This document shows positions 34,101 through 47,600 of a DNA stretch of 64,000 bases, one piece after another. Below the pieces are notes generated by a model. It made no database searches. It worked only from the letters and a program-made list of their open reading frames with translations, and was not told where the DNA came from. This DNA is from Lepidodermella squamata. Taxonomy: Eukaryota > Gastrotricha. Position numbers and translations under genes: made by a program. Position 1 is the stretch's first letter. Each line of letters starts with the position of its first letter. Location of the stretch: positions 4,278,001-4,342,000 of the forward strand of contig JBLDXI010000001.1 of assembly GCA_047495785.1 (NCBI GenBank), in the 5' to 3' direction.

Positions 34101-34745
34101 GAGTTTACTCTCAGCCAAGCTCTCGGCAATTAGAGCGGTTAGTTCAGCAAAAGATTGGACCTCTACATCAAGCATAACAGCTCCGTGATTGAAGTGATGG
34201 CGGAGTTCGAAGAGAGCTGACATGGGAATTGAGGCGACGAATGGCTTGGACCATCTATCGCCCCCAATTTCGACATCCTCCTCAAAACGGACCCATCGGG
34301 CTGACTCGTACCAGACACCATCGTGTAGTTCTTCCAGCTCGCAAAACAGCTTACATAACTCTTCTTGAGGACCATCAGGGAACAAAAGCTCAGCTAGACG
34401 TTCCTTATCGGCCTCAACTGGGGGTCAAGTTCAGGGATGAGTTTAATGACGAAAAGTTCAATCTTACTCGTATTCACGCTGTTGGTAGATCCCAGACCAG
34501 CATCGCTCCCACCTCGCCGCTGCCTCCTCAAGTTTCCCTCTGGAGTTGGAGGGGCCAGTAGGTTGCGGGAGGCTAGAAATTCTTTATAAGGAAACTCAAG
34601 GAAAGCTCAAAGCCTCACATCTTGTATCTCCGCATTCTTCGGTGAGAATAGCTTGTACCCGATTCGGGAGAGGGCCAGTAGCCTTCCGCTCGTTCGGAGG
34701 ACTATGATTCGGCGAGTCCGCATCATCGATAAAAAAATTTGCCAT
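31149..34745 (-). CDS. SLC4 Na+-driven bicarbonate transporter, copy 4
   Basis: Complete copy, about 1077 residues. Exons: 34619-34745 (starts MANFFIDD), 34468-34572, 33962-34417, 32369-33903, 32049-32321, 31498-31995, 31314-31442 and 31149-31259. Exon 2 adds a basic LRRQRRGG stretch absent from copy 3. The N-domain has ESARWVRFEEDVEIGG and HIHQHERGGP. The membrane domain has QPLTIIGSTGPVLVFEKIM and FMDQQITAVIVNRREHKL. Introns split it before VRNLVGDF, after HKLK and after MMV. The C-terminal exon is rich in lysine (KFKKKKAKAGQKGE), like the Lys-rich tail of vertebrate SLC4A4. Codon use and layout match its neighbours. Confidence 0.93.
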
Positions 34746-35466
34746 CTTCAAGAAATTGAATCATTTAATAAGTCTTCCGTCTCCAGTCCTAATGAAGTAT
34801 TATTGGACAAACTCTCAAGTTCAGTTACCGGCATTGCTTTAATCAATCATAGAGAAGCCTGGAGCGTATCAAAACAAATCGTTAAGAAAACACTGAGCAT
34901 GTGATTATTTCTGTTAAATTTTTATGCCAAAAATACTGGAAATTATGTAAAAATGCTAGTTTTCCTCCTTACATCGCGCGAAGTTCTTGCAAGGTGATAT
35001 GTACATCGCAGCTTCACAGCGAAGCATCGATTGCAATTGAATGCTGAATATTAATGAAGGTAGGATCAAATCGACGAAATATCAAGTAACTAACAACCCT
35101 ATATTTTGTGTACTCAACACTGGGACTGGTGTTTTTACTACCACGCCGGTAGTGTTTGCTTTAGGTCCCCATCGATCAGCACCAAATAGGAAAAATTAAA
35201 CGCACCTGAGATGAAAAAATTTCATATTTTTATTATGTACTTGTGCGGTTTTCTCTACGCTGAGTGATGAATGATGAAATAAGAAGTTTTTGACGATCAC
35301 AACACCAGCTTTTTGCATGCTAAGATGTGGCTTCGTTAAAAATAATATACCAAGAACCGGTATTAAATCTCGATAGTATCAGAATACTCTATAGCAACGA
35401 AGATTGATGGGAAAAACAAGGATGCTATAGGAATTTTTCACGATCTATTGACAAATTGCACCAAAC
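34746..35466. other. Intergenic region between SLC4 copies 4 and 5
   Basis: About 720 bp with no credible gene; it must hold the copy 4 promoter and the copy 5 terminator. No repeat or conserved motif recognised. Confidence 0.5.
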
Positions 35467-38400
35467 TCAAGCAGGAGCCGGCTCAGATTGCAGAGGTATC
35501 GATTCATGCGTTGATTTCTCCGGACTGCCTCTTTTACGGATGACATTGCCATTCTGCTGAACACTTGCCTGTAAATGAAGATTATGAATTCAAGCCTTTT
35601 AATGGTGATGGGATTCTTACCTCTGTGTCCTTAGGCGGTTTGTAAACAGCCAATGGGTTTTTCGGAAGCGGATCATCAACCCATCGCAGTTCATCTTGCG
35701 TGAAAACAAAATCCAGCAGTTTACGTACTGCAACCATAATAACGAGCTAAATAATAAACGTTAGTGATCAAAGATCATTTAAATAATCAGAATTTACCAT
35801 AAGAATGAACAAAATGGAAATTGATTTGATTTCTTTGATAACCCACAGCCCTACGAAGGCTGCGAGTTGAATTGCAGTAAACATGTGAACTCGCCAGGTC
35901 TTCATATGCCTCAGGTAGGGAGCGTCCGGCTGGTACTTGATCGGCATGAAGAAAAGCAAGATTCTCTGGTAGAACTGCGAAGTCTGCAACGCGGCGAGGC
36001 CCATGTAGAGGAAAACGCCGTACAAAACGGGCATAGGGATGAACCTGAGGATTGCCCTCAGTGGAATCGAGCAGCCGATTAGAGCGAAAACGACAAAGCC
36101 AGTGACTCGTTGTTCGATCAAGCCGAGGAAACGAGGCTGTTCACCAGGAGCTGATTCTTCCGACTGTTTCTTCAGTGAGGTTACGTGGGTGATTGAGAGG
36201 ACAGTGGCTGCTACGAAATACGGCAGACCAAATGTGGCGCAGAAGCAAACGTGAAGGGTGAGGAGGAACAAATCCAAATGGTAGCCTTTCCCCTTCTAAA
36301 AACACGGAAAATCCTGAGAACAAGCTGCAAAAACGTAACTAATAACATACCACAAGCTTATGCTCCTTTCGGTTCACAATGACCGCTGTGATTTGTTGAT
36401 CCATGAACAGAAGCACTGCTAAGAGAATAGCTGGTAGGGCTGCTCCAAAAATCATCCATACTGGGCTGTCCATAGGTCTGACGATCCACCCACGGCCAGG
36501 CTTAGTTGGGGCGAACTGATCTGGCACCATGAGTTTTGGCGTTGGGAGTCCAATGAAGAAATCAATCAGAACCATTGAAAGGATGGCAATCGACACAGCA
36601 AAATCACTGATAATATTACGAACCTATGAAATGATTCATGATTAAAAGAAATTCTAGGGCGGAAATAATTTTTCTTACTTTAGCTGGGAGGAATGGCGTA
36701 GTTCTGAATCCACGAAGTTGAAGGGCAAACCAGCAAGTTCCGACGAAAAGCAGACACGAGAAGAAGAAAACATCTGGAACAGGCTGGACCATGCCACATC
36801 CAGGGCCGACCTTGCCACACCCAACAACTTTATCACATTCACCCAGACCTATCGAGCTACAATTTCCTGCGGTTCCATTCACCAGTGAAGTGACATTCGA
36901 CCCATTTGCAGCTCCGCAGAAGCAAGTGTAGTCTTGCTCAAGTCTACCTGGAGTTGAAATTCCGTTCTTCTTATAGACGCCATATATTGCGAGGAACGCT
37001 TCGAAGATGAAAATGACGGAAATCAGAGTGGCGAAACACTCCTCGGTGAAACGTGTGATAAGACTGACTAGAGCGTTCAGGTCTAGAGCTACGATCAACA
37101 GCAAGTACAAAGCCGTCCAAGCTCCGATCCAAAATCTCGTTGGCAGGTATTCGAGGTCGTTTTCACTAGTAAATCGGTACAAAATCTTTTCGAACAAGAG
37201 CACAGGGCCAGTTGAGCCTAGAACCGTAACAGGTTGGCCGGCAAATAAATGATAAGACGTGCCGCAAACCGCACCGGTTAAAATTGATTCAAAAGCGGCC
37301 ATGTTGTTGTTGGTCGCAATACCGAGAAGACCTCCGAATGTGACAATAGGGGCCAAACACGCAAAGAACATGTAAAATATCGAGGCAACGCATTGGAAAT
37401 TGAGAGCGTCCTTGAAATCGGAAAGAAACCAAGGGGCTTTACGCTTGACATCTTCGATCAAACCTCCAAACAATCGACCGGTTCTTGACAAGGCGGGGTC
37501 CATCCCATGGCTTTCGACTTGGTATTCAGCCTGCTTTTTTAATAGTTCATCCATAACTGCGTTCAGGGGAGGAGGACTTGACCTATCGCCTTCAGCTGGC
37601 GCAGCCAAAGCTGGAGACGAAGGTGGCTTTGCATGGAAAGACCTTTCTGTGGCTATTTTACGAATTACACTTGCTTTCCGACTTTCAATAGTCGGAACGC
37701 TTTTCGGCGGCTCGATACGGATCTTCGGATCCCATTCACTTGGAGGTAGCGCGATGATTTTGTCCAGGAATTCGTCCAAACCCGCGAGAATGTCGGCCCT
37801 TGTTGAGCTGCGGTAGACAACCTCGCGGAATATATCATCGGCCATCGCGGTCTGCATAGCTCGCCCGATCTCGCGCAGGTCTTTTGCCACTGCTTTCGGG
37901 CCAAGGATCACGCAGATGAATCTCGTAGGGACTGAAACTTCGGCACATTCTTTCAGGGTGATGCGCGTCGCCAGACGGATGAAAGCTAGGACTGGGGCTG
38001 TTGCGAAATCGACCCCTCCGACTAGAGCGGTTGAAGCCTCGGAATCGGGCGAGAGTTTCTTGGCGAATCGAGCGTTTTGCCGGATTTTTCCGTCTCCCTG
38101 GAGTTGAGGACTATCCGATGGATTCTCACTCTCAACGTTACGACTCGATAGCTTCTTACCGATCTCAGACAAACCTCGCTGGATCAGAGGTCCAGATCTC
38201 TCGTATTGATGGATGTGACGCAGTTGTAGAGTTTCAACGACTTGTTTCCGGATCTCCGAAGAAATCAAATTGCGTTCGATGAAATTATCAGCTATCAGCT
38301 CGACAATCTGGTGGAAGGAATCTGCCTTCGCGTCTAACAGAACCACCCCATTTTGTAGGTGGGAGCGGAGTTCGAATAAAGCTCGCATTGATAGCGCAGC

Positions 38401-38689
38401 TACGAACGGTTTCGACCATCGATCGCCGCCAACTTCGACATCCTCTTCGAATCGAACCCATCGAGCTGATTCGTACCAAGAGCCGTCGGTCAGTTCTTCG
38501 AGTTCGCAGAACAACCGGCATGTCTCTTCAACAGGGGTGTCAGGGAATAGCAGTTCCGCTAAGCGATCGACCCCTCCCTCCTCAGTTTTCTCACCAGGAG
38601 CTTCCTCTGACAACGTAAATAATGTTGACATTGCGGATGAAAAAAATCAACTGCGATGTGTTACCTATCGTAAAGCTGACCGGTTCCAT
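35467..38689 (-). CDS. SLC4 Na+-driven bicarbonate transporter, copy 5
   Basis: Complete copy, about 983 residues. Exons: 38665-38689 (25 bp, MEPVSFTI), 36679-38606, 36351-36623, 35798-36295, 35621-35746 and 35467-35568. The short first exon is preferred over an in-frame ATG at 38631 because copy 6 has an equal 25-bp exon (MEMARFSI) ending in the same phase. The long second exon fuses the whole N-domain and half of the membrane domain, unlike copies 1 and 4. Motifs: ESARWVRFEEDVEVGG, GQPVTVLGSTGPVLLFEKIL, FMDQQITAVIVNRKEHKL and ESAPGEQPRFLG (Glu for the usual Thr). The extracellular loop has NGSN, NVTS and NGTA sites. The region 37707-38178 is nearly the same as in copy 6. Confidence 0.93.
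37707..38178 (-). repeat. Gene-conversion tract, copy 5 side
   Basis: This 472-bp block encodes exactly the same protein as 42818-43289 in copy 6, while the coding sequence on both sides diverges sharply. The nucleotide differences within it, roughly 25 by eye, are all silent. Confidence 0.75.
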
Positions 38690-40527
38690 GTTGCTCGAGA
38701 TAATGCTACGTGCAATTAAAAGTTACCGATTAACATTCTAGTTGATAATTACAGAGCGAGATAACAGTTACGGTTTTAACCCAGAAACAACACGGCGGGT
38801 TTATTGAGGGTCACAGATCCGCGCTACCGTGACAAAATGCAGACGCCGTACTTTTGCTATGAATCGCGGCGCTGCATAATTGCATTGGCCAGCAGCGCTA
38901 CGCTTTTTTCTAGAAGGAGCGTACCGAAAAGCAACGTATGGCCTCATTCTGCAGACAACTACTACTACGCCGGCTTTTTGTGTATATGTGATTATAATAA
39001 TAACCACATATAAATATATATATACGGTACAGCATATTACGCGAGCAGGAAAAAATGCACCCATCCTGCTTGTTATCGATTTTCGTGAGCCGGCGTATTG
39101 TGTGTATATCAGCGGTAGGCTAGTACGGCGGCAGCGGCGGCGGAAGATCGCGCGCATCGATAAAAGGAGGCGTCGCAGCCCTATTCATGAGTTGGCGCTT
39201 TCATTCCGCTGAAAACACATGCGAGCATAACGATACTTGGAGGCGATAAACAAGATTTCTTTGACTGCGGTTACGATGTAGCAAATTCGACAAGTGTATC
39301 GTGCGAAATCTCCATGGATATACGTGGCGCTGACTTTATAAGCGGAAAAAGGCCCCATCCAGATTTATGTTACCCAACTACGGATGAATGCAATAAAAAA
39401 CGTGTTACATTCTATGTGGGACATGGCGTAGTGCCAGAATTGGCGTTCTTAAGAGCGTGAGACCCACGTGATGTGGGACCCACGCAAAAACACTTGCAAA
39501 TTCAAGGGCTAAATACCGGGTCAAGCGGGGGTCGATAAGCATTTTCGAAAAAAGCCGATTCCTTAACCAGAAATAGTAACTAAGATAAACCTTACTAAGC
39601 CAATAGGGCGCTGTCGCTCGATAAAGGAATTTTCTCGGTGTAGAGGATTTCCCTGATATGGATGGTTGGGACATTCAATGTCTTGACTTATCCTAAAAAA
39701 AGCACAAAAAGACTTTTTGAATCGCGTGATTGAGACTTTTCGCGCGCCTATGGGCCATCAATAATCTCTCTAAATACTCCTTTTGATGAAAATCTGTCGG
39801 CCACGTGCTCGTCATTTGATGTAAGAAGTTGAGAAGAATGTAAGTTGAAAGGAAGCAAAAGTGTGCCCGCATCTGTGCGCAGCGATTTTGTCCCGTCTTA
39901 ACCCCAAAAAATCCGCCGTAATGCAATTTATTTCGCGTCTGAAGTGCTTATTCGGCAGAAAAAACAATAATGTATCCGCCGCTCATAAATATATATGATC
40001 GATCGAAGTCGTAAGAGAATGAGACAACTCACAAGCTGTGAAGATTGAATTATTTTATTGCATATTAAACGACGCTCAGCAAAAAAATCTAGAAAAAAAA
40101 CAAACTGAAACGAGCCGGTTAATTAAATATTTATGCATTTAAATTAAGCCAAAAAAGCCGGAGATGGGTCCATTTTTACGAGTTTAACTTGGCAGTGAAA
40201 ACGATAGGAATTTTCCAGCAGTTTCGCTCCTAGGCTTGCACTCAATGTAATGAGAAATTCAAAACCTGGCGAACCCTTCAGCTGTTTACGAGTAATTTGA
40301 GTTCCATCGATCGATAACTTGTCTCATAAGTCTGAAGTCACGAACTTAATCTGAAGCTCGGTGCTCATATAAATTTCACTTGATATGACCTGGTGTCGCA
40401 AAAGTAGTGCGAAAGACGCGGGAACCGATAAGAAAGCTGTTTCCAAATTTGCATAAAAAACACGTGTTGCACCAAACCTTTAGTCACGTTTATTCACAAG
40501 CTTTTCTAGTTCAAATTGAGCAATTTA
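38690..40527. other. Intergenic region between SLC4 copies 5 and 6
   Basis: About 1.8 kb without a supported gene. It has an AT-rich ATATAAATATATATATAC stretch near 39008. A 90-codon frame at 39405-39674 (minus) has no recognisable domain and is not accepted as a gene. Confidence 0.5.
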
Positions 40528-43500
40528 TCAAGCTGTTACTTGGTCCTTGTTCAATGGTTCAGCCTCCTTGATTCTTTGTTTGATTTCCCGAGACGATGGA
40601 GCATTTTCCTGTTAAATCAATGTCATAGAAAAATCCATGAGTAGAATCAAATGTTACCTCAGGTTTCGGAGATTTCCTGGGAACAGCTAAAACATTCTTA
40701 GGCAGCGGATCATCGATAAATCTCAACTCTTCTTGGGTAAAGACGTATTCCAACAGCTTACGAACAGCTATCATCACAACAAGCTTTAAAGAGGGAAATT
40801 TGAAAATTTTAGCAACGCAAAACTACTGTATTATCCTACCATTAAAATGAAGAGGATTGATATAACTTTAATCTCTTTGATCACCCAAAGTGCGACAAAA
40901 GCTGAAAGCTGGATGAGGGTGAAGAGATGGACTCGCCAGGTTTTCATATGCCGCAAGTAAGGAACATCAGGTTGATACTTCACGGGCATCAAGAACAGCT
41001 GGACTCTTTGATAGAACTGCGAGGTCTGTAAAGCAGTTAGGCCCATGTAAAGAAAAACTCCGTACAAAACTGGCATCGGAATGTATTTCAAAATCGCCCT
41101 CAGCGGAATTGAGCAACCTATTAAGGCGAAAACAACGAAGCCGGTGACCCTTTGCTCGATGAGGCCGAGAAATTGCGGTTGTTCACCAGGAGCCGAGGTT
41201 TTGGACTGCCTCTTCAGGGAAGTCACGTGACTGATTGTTGGAACAGTAGCGGCTATGAGGTATGGCAGTCCGAAAGTTGCGCAAAGTGCCACTTGGATTG
41301 TAACGACTAGCATATCCAAATGATATCCCTTTCCCTTCTAAATTCACTAAAATTATGCCATGAATCCGAAAAATGTAGTGGTATGCGCACCTTGAGCTTG
41401 TGCTCTTTACGATTGACGATCACAGCAGGAATTTGTTGGTCCATAAATAATAACACAGCCAACAGCATAGCGGGTATAATCGCTGCGAAAATGACCCAAA
41501 TTGGGCAGTTGAATGGTTGAACGATCCATCCGCGATCTGGCTTTGTTGGCGCAAAATGGTCTGGAACGATCAGTTTCGGGGTACGAAGACCCATGAAAAA
41601 GTCGATCAGCACCATGGCAAGAATGGATAGTGAAACAGCGAAATCGCTGATTGTGTTTCTTACCTTAAAAAGAGAAAGTGATAATTAGAAAATGTTACTC
41701 CTCATTCGTAAAAGATGTTGAGTTTTGAGTTCAAACATCTTAGAATGGAAATTTCCTTATTTTCAACTCGAAGAACGCTTGTAAAAGATGGGATTAGTTT
41801 GAACAAACTAATTAGAAACTAGGTCTTACCATAACAGGGAAGAATCGAGTTTCTCGGAAATCAGTCAATTTCAAGGCGAGCCAGCACGTTCCGGCAAAAA
41901 TCATGCACGAAAAGAAGAAAACTTCAGGTACAGGCTGCGTGAGACCGCATCCAGGGCCAAGCTTTGCGCAGCTAGCGTTAACTTCGCATTGATCAACTGT
42001 CAAATTACTGCAATTGACATTGGTAAAATTGATTGGATCTGTCCAATTTTTCGGAGAGCAACTGCAGCTGAAATCTGTTTTCAAAGCTTCAGGAGACGCG
42101 ATGCCATTGATTTCGTAAATCTCGTAGATGGCTTGAAACGCTTCGACAATGAAAATGATAGAAACAAGCGTTGCAAAGCACTCTTCCGTGAATCTTGTGA
42201 TCAACGCAACAAGCGCGCTCAAATCGAACGCGACAACCAGTAGGAAGATGAACGCGGTCCAAATGCCGATCCAGAAGCGCGTTGGTAGGTATTCAAGCTC
42301 GTGATCACTCGTGAACCCGTAGAGAATTTTCTCGAAAATCAAAACAGGCCCAGTTGTTGCTAAGATCGTAATTGGCTGCCCAGCGAACAAATTATAAGTT
42401 GTGCCGCAAATTCCGCCGGAAAGAATCGACTCGAAAGCTGCCATGTTTTTGTTTGTCGCCATGCTTAGCAGACCACCGAATGTGACAATAGGGGAAAGAC
42501 AGGCGAAAAAGAGGTAAAAAATCGAAGCAATACACTGAAAATTGAGCGCGTCCTTGAAATCGGACAAATACCAGGGAGCTTATCGTTTCAAATCTTCCAC
42601 TAGACCACCGAAAAGCCGCCCAGTTCTTTGGAGAGCTGGATCTAATTGAACAGCAGATTCGTCTTGCTCGTAATTTTCCCGCCTTTTCAACAGCTCTTCC
42701 GCATATATATTGGGCTGAGGCAGGCTGTTTGAACTTTGCGGGGCCTTCAAGGATCTTGTTGTCGCTATTCTCTGAATTAGGCCAACTTTCGATCCTCCAA
42801 AGACGGAACTTGACTTGGCGGCTCAATGCGAATCTTCGGATCCCATTCACTAGGAGGTAGTGCGATGATTTTGTCCAGGAATTCGTCCAAACCCGCGAGA
42901 ATGTCGGCCCTTGTTGAGCTGCGGTAGACAACCTCGCGGAATATATCATCGGCCATCGCGGTCTGCATAGCTCGCCCGATCTCGCGCAGGTCTTTCGCAA
43001 CCGCTTTCGGGCCAAGAATCACACAGATGAATCTCGTGGGAACTGATACTTCAGCACATTCTTTCAGGGTGATGCGAGTCGCCAGACGGATGAAAGCTAG
43101 GACAGGGGCTGTTGCGAAATCAACCCCTCCGACTAGGGCGGTTGAAGCCTCCGAATCGGGCGAGAGTTTCTTGGCGAATCGAGCGTTTTGCCGGATTTTT
43201 CCATCACCTTGAAGTTGGGGGCTATCCGACGGATTCTCACTCTCTACATTGCGACTCGATAGCTTCTTACCAATTTCAGACAAACCTCGAGTGAACTTTT
43301 CGAAGTGATGAATGTGGCGAAGTTTCAAAGTTTCAACAACGCTGTCACGAAACTCCTGGCTGATCAAACCTTTCTCGATCAAAGCGTCAGCAATTGATGA
43401 TGTTAGCTGGTTGAAATCATGGGCTCTTCCATTTAGCTCTAAAGCTCCGTGTGACAACAAAGAGCGAAGTTCGAATAGCGATCGCATGGAGAGGGCTGCG

Positions 43501-43995
43501 ACAAATGGTTTCGACCATCGTCCGCCGCCACTTTCGACACATTCCTCAAAGCGAACCCATCGAGCTGTTTGTTGCCAAAGATTATCTGTCAGCTCTTGCA
43601 ACTCACAGAAAAGCTGGAACGGTTGGTCAGTCGGGTTGGCGGGGAAAATGATTGCTTCGAGACGATCAATGTCCACACCATCTTCCACGTCCGGACCTTG
43701 GACAGGCGGTTCTGAAATTAAATGAGAAAAATATTCGGCTTTGATGACGGCGGTACTATGGGCCTAAGTCAATTGTGCTACGCGGACGCGCTACACGCAT
43801 ATAGCACGCAATTTATTGAGAGGAACTTCTTAAATAACAAGATTCCTTGTTAGAATGCCTATAAATTTGTATGTTTATGCTTAAATTTAAATGAGAATAT
43901 AATTATGACTTCGATGATGAAGTATCGTCTGGTGGACAATAGAAAAGGTATAAGGTAAAGTGTGTCATACCTATTGAAAATCTCGCCATTTCCAT
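40528..43995 (-). pseudogene. SLC4 bicarbonate transporter, copy 6 (frameshift and stop)
   Basis: Exons follow copy 5: 43971-43995 (25 bp), 41830-43711, 41391-41663, 40840-41337, 40658-40783 and 40528-40608. The second exon is broken twice. One base is missing within 42777-42800, so the frame after EDRKLA hits TAA. A stop TAA at 42580-42582 replaces a lysine codon in the KRKAPW motif of copy 5. The exon length is one short of a whole codon count, which supports the deletion. All other exons, splice sites and motifs (FMDQQIPAVIVNRKEHKL, TSAPGEQPQFLG) are intact, so the loss is recent, or the breaks are sequencing errors. IPAV replaces the usual ITAV. Splicing around the break is conceivable but would remove conserved sequence. 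Confidence 0.8.
42818..43289 (-). repeat. Gene-conversion tract, copy 6 side
   Basis: Partner of 37707-38178. It starts near GGCGGCTC and ends at CAAACCTCG, after which copy 6 reads RGLSEIG joined to a different HHFEKFT sequence. It lies just upstream of the two disabling mutations. Confidence 0.75.
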
Positions 43996-44641
43996 TACAA
44001 AGCAGCTACCAACGCTTTGAACAGTCAAAAAAACCTAGAAAATTAGGGCTGACAAAAATAAAAACCAAATTGATCTTTTCTTGGGACTACTTGGTACTAT
44101 AGGAATTTTTTCCCACAGCCGGATATTTACAGATTCAAAAGAAGCAATGGGAGTTGCATCTAATCTCAGATGCATAGCTAGTGTATATATAGGATTTACT
44201 GATCCACTACATGAGGAGCGTACGCGATAAGAAAAAATACCCTCGTTGCGTATCGCGTATATCGATTATTCACTGCTTTCTGTGTACAAGATACGACCGC
44301 GCACAGACCCATTCATAATTTTTTGCGATGCACTCGACTTTCGGACAAACAGTAAACAACATCGCCATATATTCAGTACGATGCTTAAAAACGATCGATT
44401 TTCGGAAATATTAGAATTAAAAAAGTTTCAATTAACTTTCAAGTCGTCATTTTAATGCAAACTGCATAATTTACAGAAGTTAGTACATTTGAATGATCAT
44501 CGAAAAACGTAATACAATTATATTAATTTTATCAGGAAAGAGAAGAAATTAAGTATGAAGGATGAATGGCAGGAAAAATGTCGCCGATAGCTGGGCTCGA
44601 GTTATAATGATGCATAAGCCAGGAAAACCGAAAAATGTGGC
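43996..44641. other. Intergenic region between SLC4 copies 6 and 7
   Basis: About 650 bp, AT-rich, without a credible gene or recognised element. Confidence 0.5.
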
Positions 44642-47600
44642 CTAGACCTGATTCGCCACTGCAGAATTGCTGAGCTGTTTCTTATCGGCCTCACTGCCGG
44701 AACTCCTCTTCCTGAGGTTGGAAGCCGAAGCTGTTTTACTCTTAGAAACCTGAATGGGAATAATACGAATGACAAAAATTCAGGAAAATTGTTTTGGTAT
44801 TACAAACCTCAGGTTTGTTAGCTTCTTCCTTTGAATCCGGCGAAGCAACTGCAAGGGGATTCTTTGGCAGCACATCATCAACCCAACGAAGCTCTTCTTG
44901 TGTGAAAACAAAATCTAGCACCTTACGTAGAGCTACCATGATCACAAGCTGAAATGAAAATAAACATCGTAAAACAACTTAGTACTACAGGAAGTTCAAA
45001 CCATGAGTATAAAAAGGATAGAAATCGACTTGATCTGTTTTATAACCCAAAGGCCCATGAAAGCCACCAATTGGATAACGGTGAACATGTGAACTCGCCA
45101 AGTCTTCATATGCCTCAGATAAGGAGCATCTGGTTGGTACTTGACTGGCATGAAGAACAGCAGGCATCTCTGGTAGAACTGCGATGTCTGTAGAGCAGCT
45201 AGACCCATGTAAAGGAACACTCCGTACAAAACAGGCATAGGGATGAACTTAAGCACTCCTCTCAACGGGATGGCGCATCCAATAAGGACGAAAACCATGA
45301 AGCCAGTGACTCGCTGTTCAATGAGACCAAGGAATTTTGGCTGTTCGCCCGGGGCTGATGTTTCGGACTGTTTTCTCAGAGAATTAACGTGGGTTATCGA
45401 TAGCACAGTGGCTGCGACAAAATATGGCAGTCCAAAGAAGGCACAGACAACTACATGAACCACCAGCACCAGTAAATCGAGATGATAGCCCTTTCCTTTC
45501 ACCAATTTATGCTCACGACGGTTGACAATAACCGCCGTAATTTGCTGATCCATGAACAGCAGCACTGCGAGAAGAAATGCTGGGAAAGGAGCGGCTAAAA
45601 TAGTCCATACAGGATTGGCAAATGGTTGGACAATCCAACCGCGATCCGGTAGGGTAGGTCCGAAGTCCTTGGGGACAGTCAATTTCGGAGTTGGCAAATC
45701 CACGAAAAAGTCAATCGTCACCATCGTAAAAATTGAAATCGATACAGCAAAGTCGCTGATGATATTTCGAACCTTATTTGGGAAGAACGGGGTTGTTCTA
45801 AAGTCCTTCAAGGAGAAGGACATGAAGCAAGTCCCGACGAAGATCAAGCAGGAGAAGAAAAATACGTCAGGCTTTGGTTCTAGGGCCCCGCATCCCTCGC
45901 CAGCCTTCACACAATCCGGGGTGGGACAGTTAGAGGAGTTAAAAGCCCAGCAATTCAAGCTTGAGGTGAAATTAAGAGGTTCAGGGTTAGTTTCACACCA
46001 ACATGAGTAATTCTTCGCAAGATTCCAACCGCTGCTTATCGGGTTAGCCTTGTAGATGCCGTAAATTGCTGTGAAAGCTTCGAAGATGAAAATTACTGAA
46101 ATCAGGGTCGCGAAACATTCCTCGGTAAATCTGGTGATGAGCTGAACGAGGGCACTTAGATCGAACATGACAATTAGGAGCATGTAAGCAGCAGTCCAAA
46201 CGCCGATCCAAAAACGGAGGCATAGATAGTTGAAATCTCTACCACTTGCGAAGTTGAAGACAATCTTCTCGAAAAGCAGAACTGGCCCAGTTGACCCAAT
46301 AATTGTTACAGGCTGGCCTGCGAACAGATGATAAGTCGTACCGCAAATCGCTCCGGTAAGGATGGATTCAAAAGCAGCCATATTCTGCCCAGTTGCCTCG
46401 CCCAGAAGGCCTCCAAAAGTGACAATAGGAGCCAAACAAGCGAAGAATAAGTATATGATAGACGCGACACATTGAACGCTTAGAGCATCTGTGAAGTCTG
46501 ATAGATACCATGGTGCTTTTCGGCGAATATCAGCCACGAGACCTCCAAAAATTCGACCAGTTCTTTGAAGGGTTGGATCAACTCCATGGCCACATTCTGC
46601 TTCAGGCTCTGGCTCAGGTTCTGGAGGTTTTGGGGTTACAGAACCTCCCTGGTCCACCCCGCTAGTTTCACCAACATCCGAAGTACTCGGGACCTTCATG
46701 ACTAAGCCTTCTTGCAAATGTCCTGAGGAAGAGGTCGCCTCGAGACCGCTATTTTCGCCTAATTCTTCCGCAATTTGGTTCAGAGCGTTCATCCTCCTTT
46801 CATCCTGAGTTGGGACAGATTTCGGAGGTTGAATTCTGATACTAGGGTCCCATTCCCCAGGTGGGAGAATTGTGACTTCGTCAAGAAACTCATCCAATCC
46901 TGCCAATAAATCCTGCCGATCCCTAGCGCGATAGGCCACGTCCCGGAAGATATCATCTGACATGACTGTAGCCATTGATCGACCGATTTCCAAGAAATCT
47001 TTCGAACGGGCCGATGGTCCTAATAGCACGAAGACAAATCTTGTCGGGATACTAACCTCAGTTAAATCGTCAAGGATTAGGTCTTTTGACAGTCGAACAA
47101 AAGCGCAGACAACTTTGCTCAGGAAATCGACCCCGCCTACCAGGGTAGCTGAAGCTTGGGATCCAGGTGGCAGCTTCTTAGCGAAATGCTCGTTTTGCTT
47201 ATGCGGCTCCTCTGGAACAGGCTGAGGTTTAGGAACTGGAATCTGCGCTAGACCTGCAATTCCTCCAACAATCGCAGCAGATGCGCCGAGTCCTGTCGCC
47301 AATTGCGCAGACATCATCCCAGGTGAATTGTCCTCTGCAGAAAATGAAATAAAATTTGTGGATTTTTCATATTAAGAGAAACTTACGAGATGAAAGCTTT
47401 TTGCCGATTTCGTTCAGTCCGCGTTTAATTACACTTTGAGCATGTTCGTGCTGATGGATGTGCTTCAAATGCATAGTCGCGATGAATTCGTCCCTTTGGC
47501 CGACTTCCAGCAAGTTATTCCCAACCATTGCATCCGCAATGAGGCCGAAAAGCTCTCCGAAGTGACGAGGTTCCATGTCGAAGAGAATTACTCCGTTATT

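Noticed and set aside
39405-39674. 90-codon minus-strand frame
   Set aside because: No signal, domain, splice context or paralog; consistent with chance.
42557-42810. An intron in copy 6 that would remove the frameshift and stop
   Set aside because: It would delete the conserved RTGR-FGGL and KRKAPW-YLSDF region present in every paralog, and no good donor is visible.
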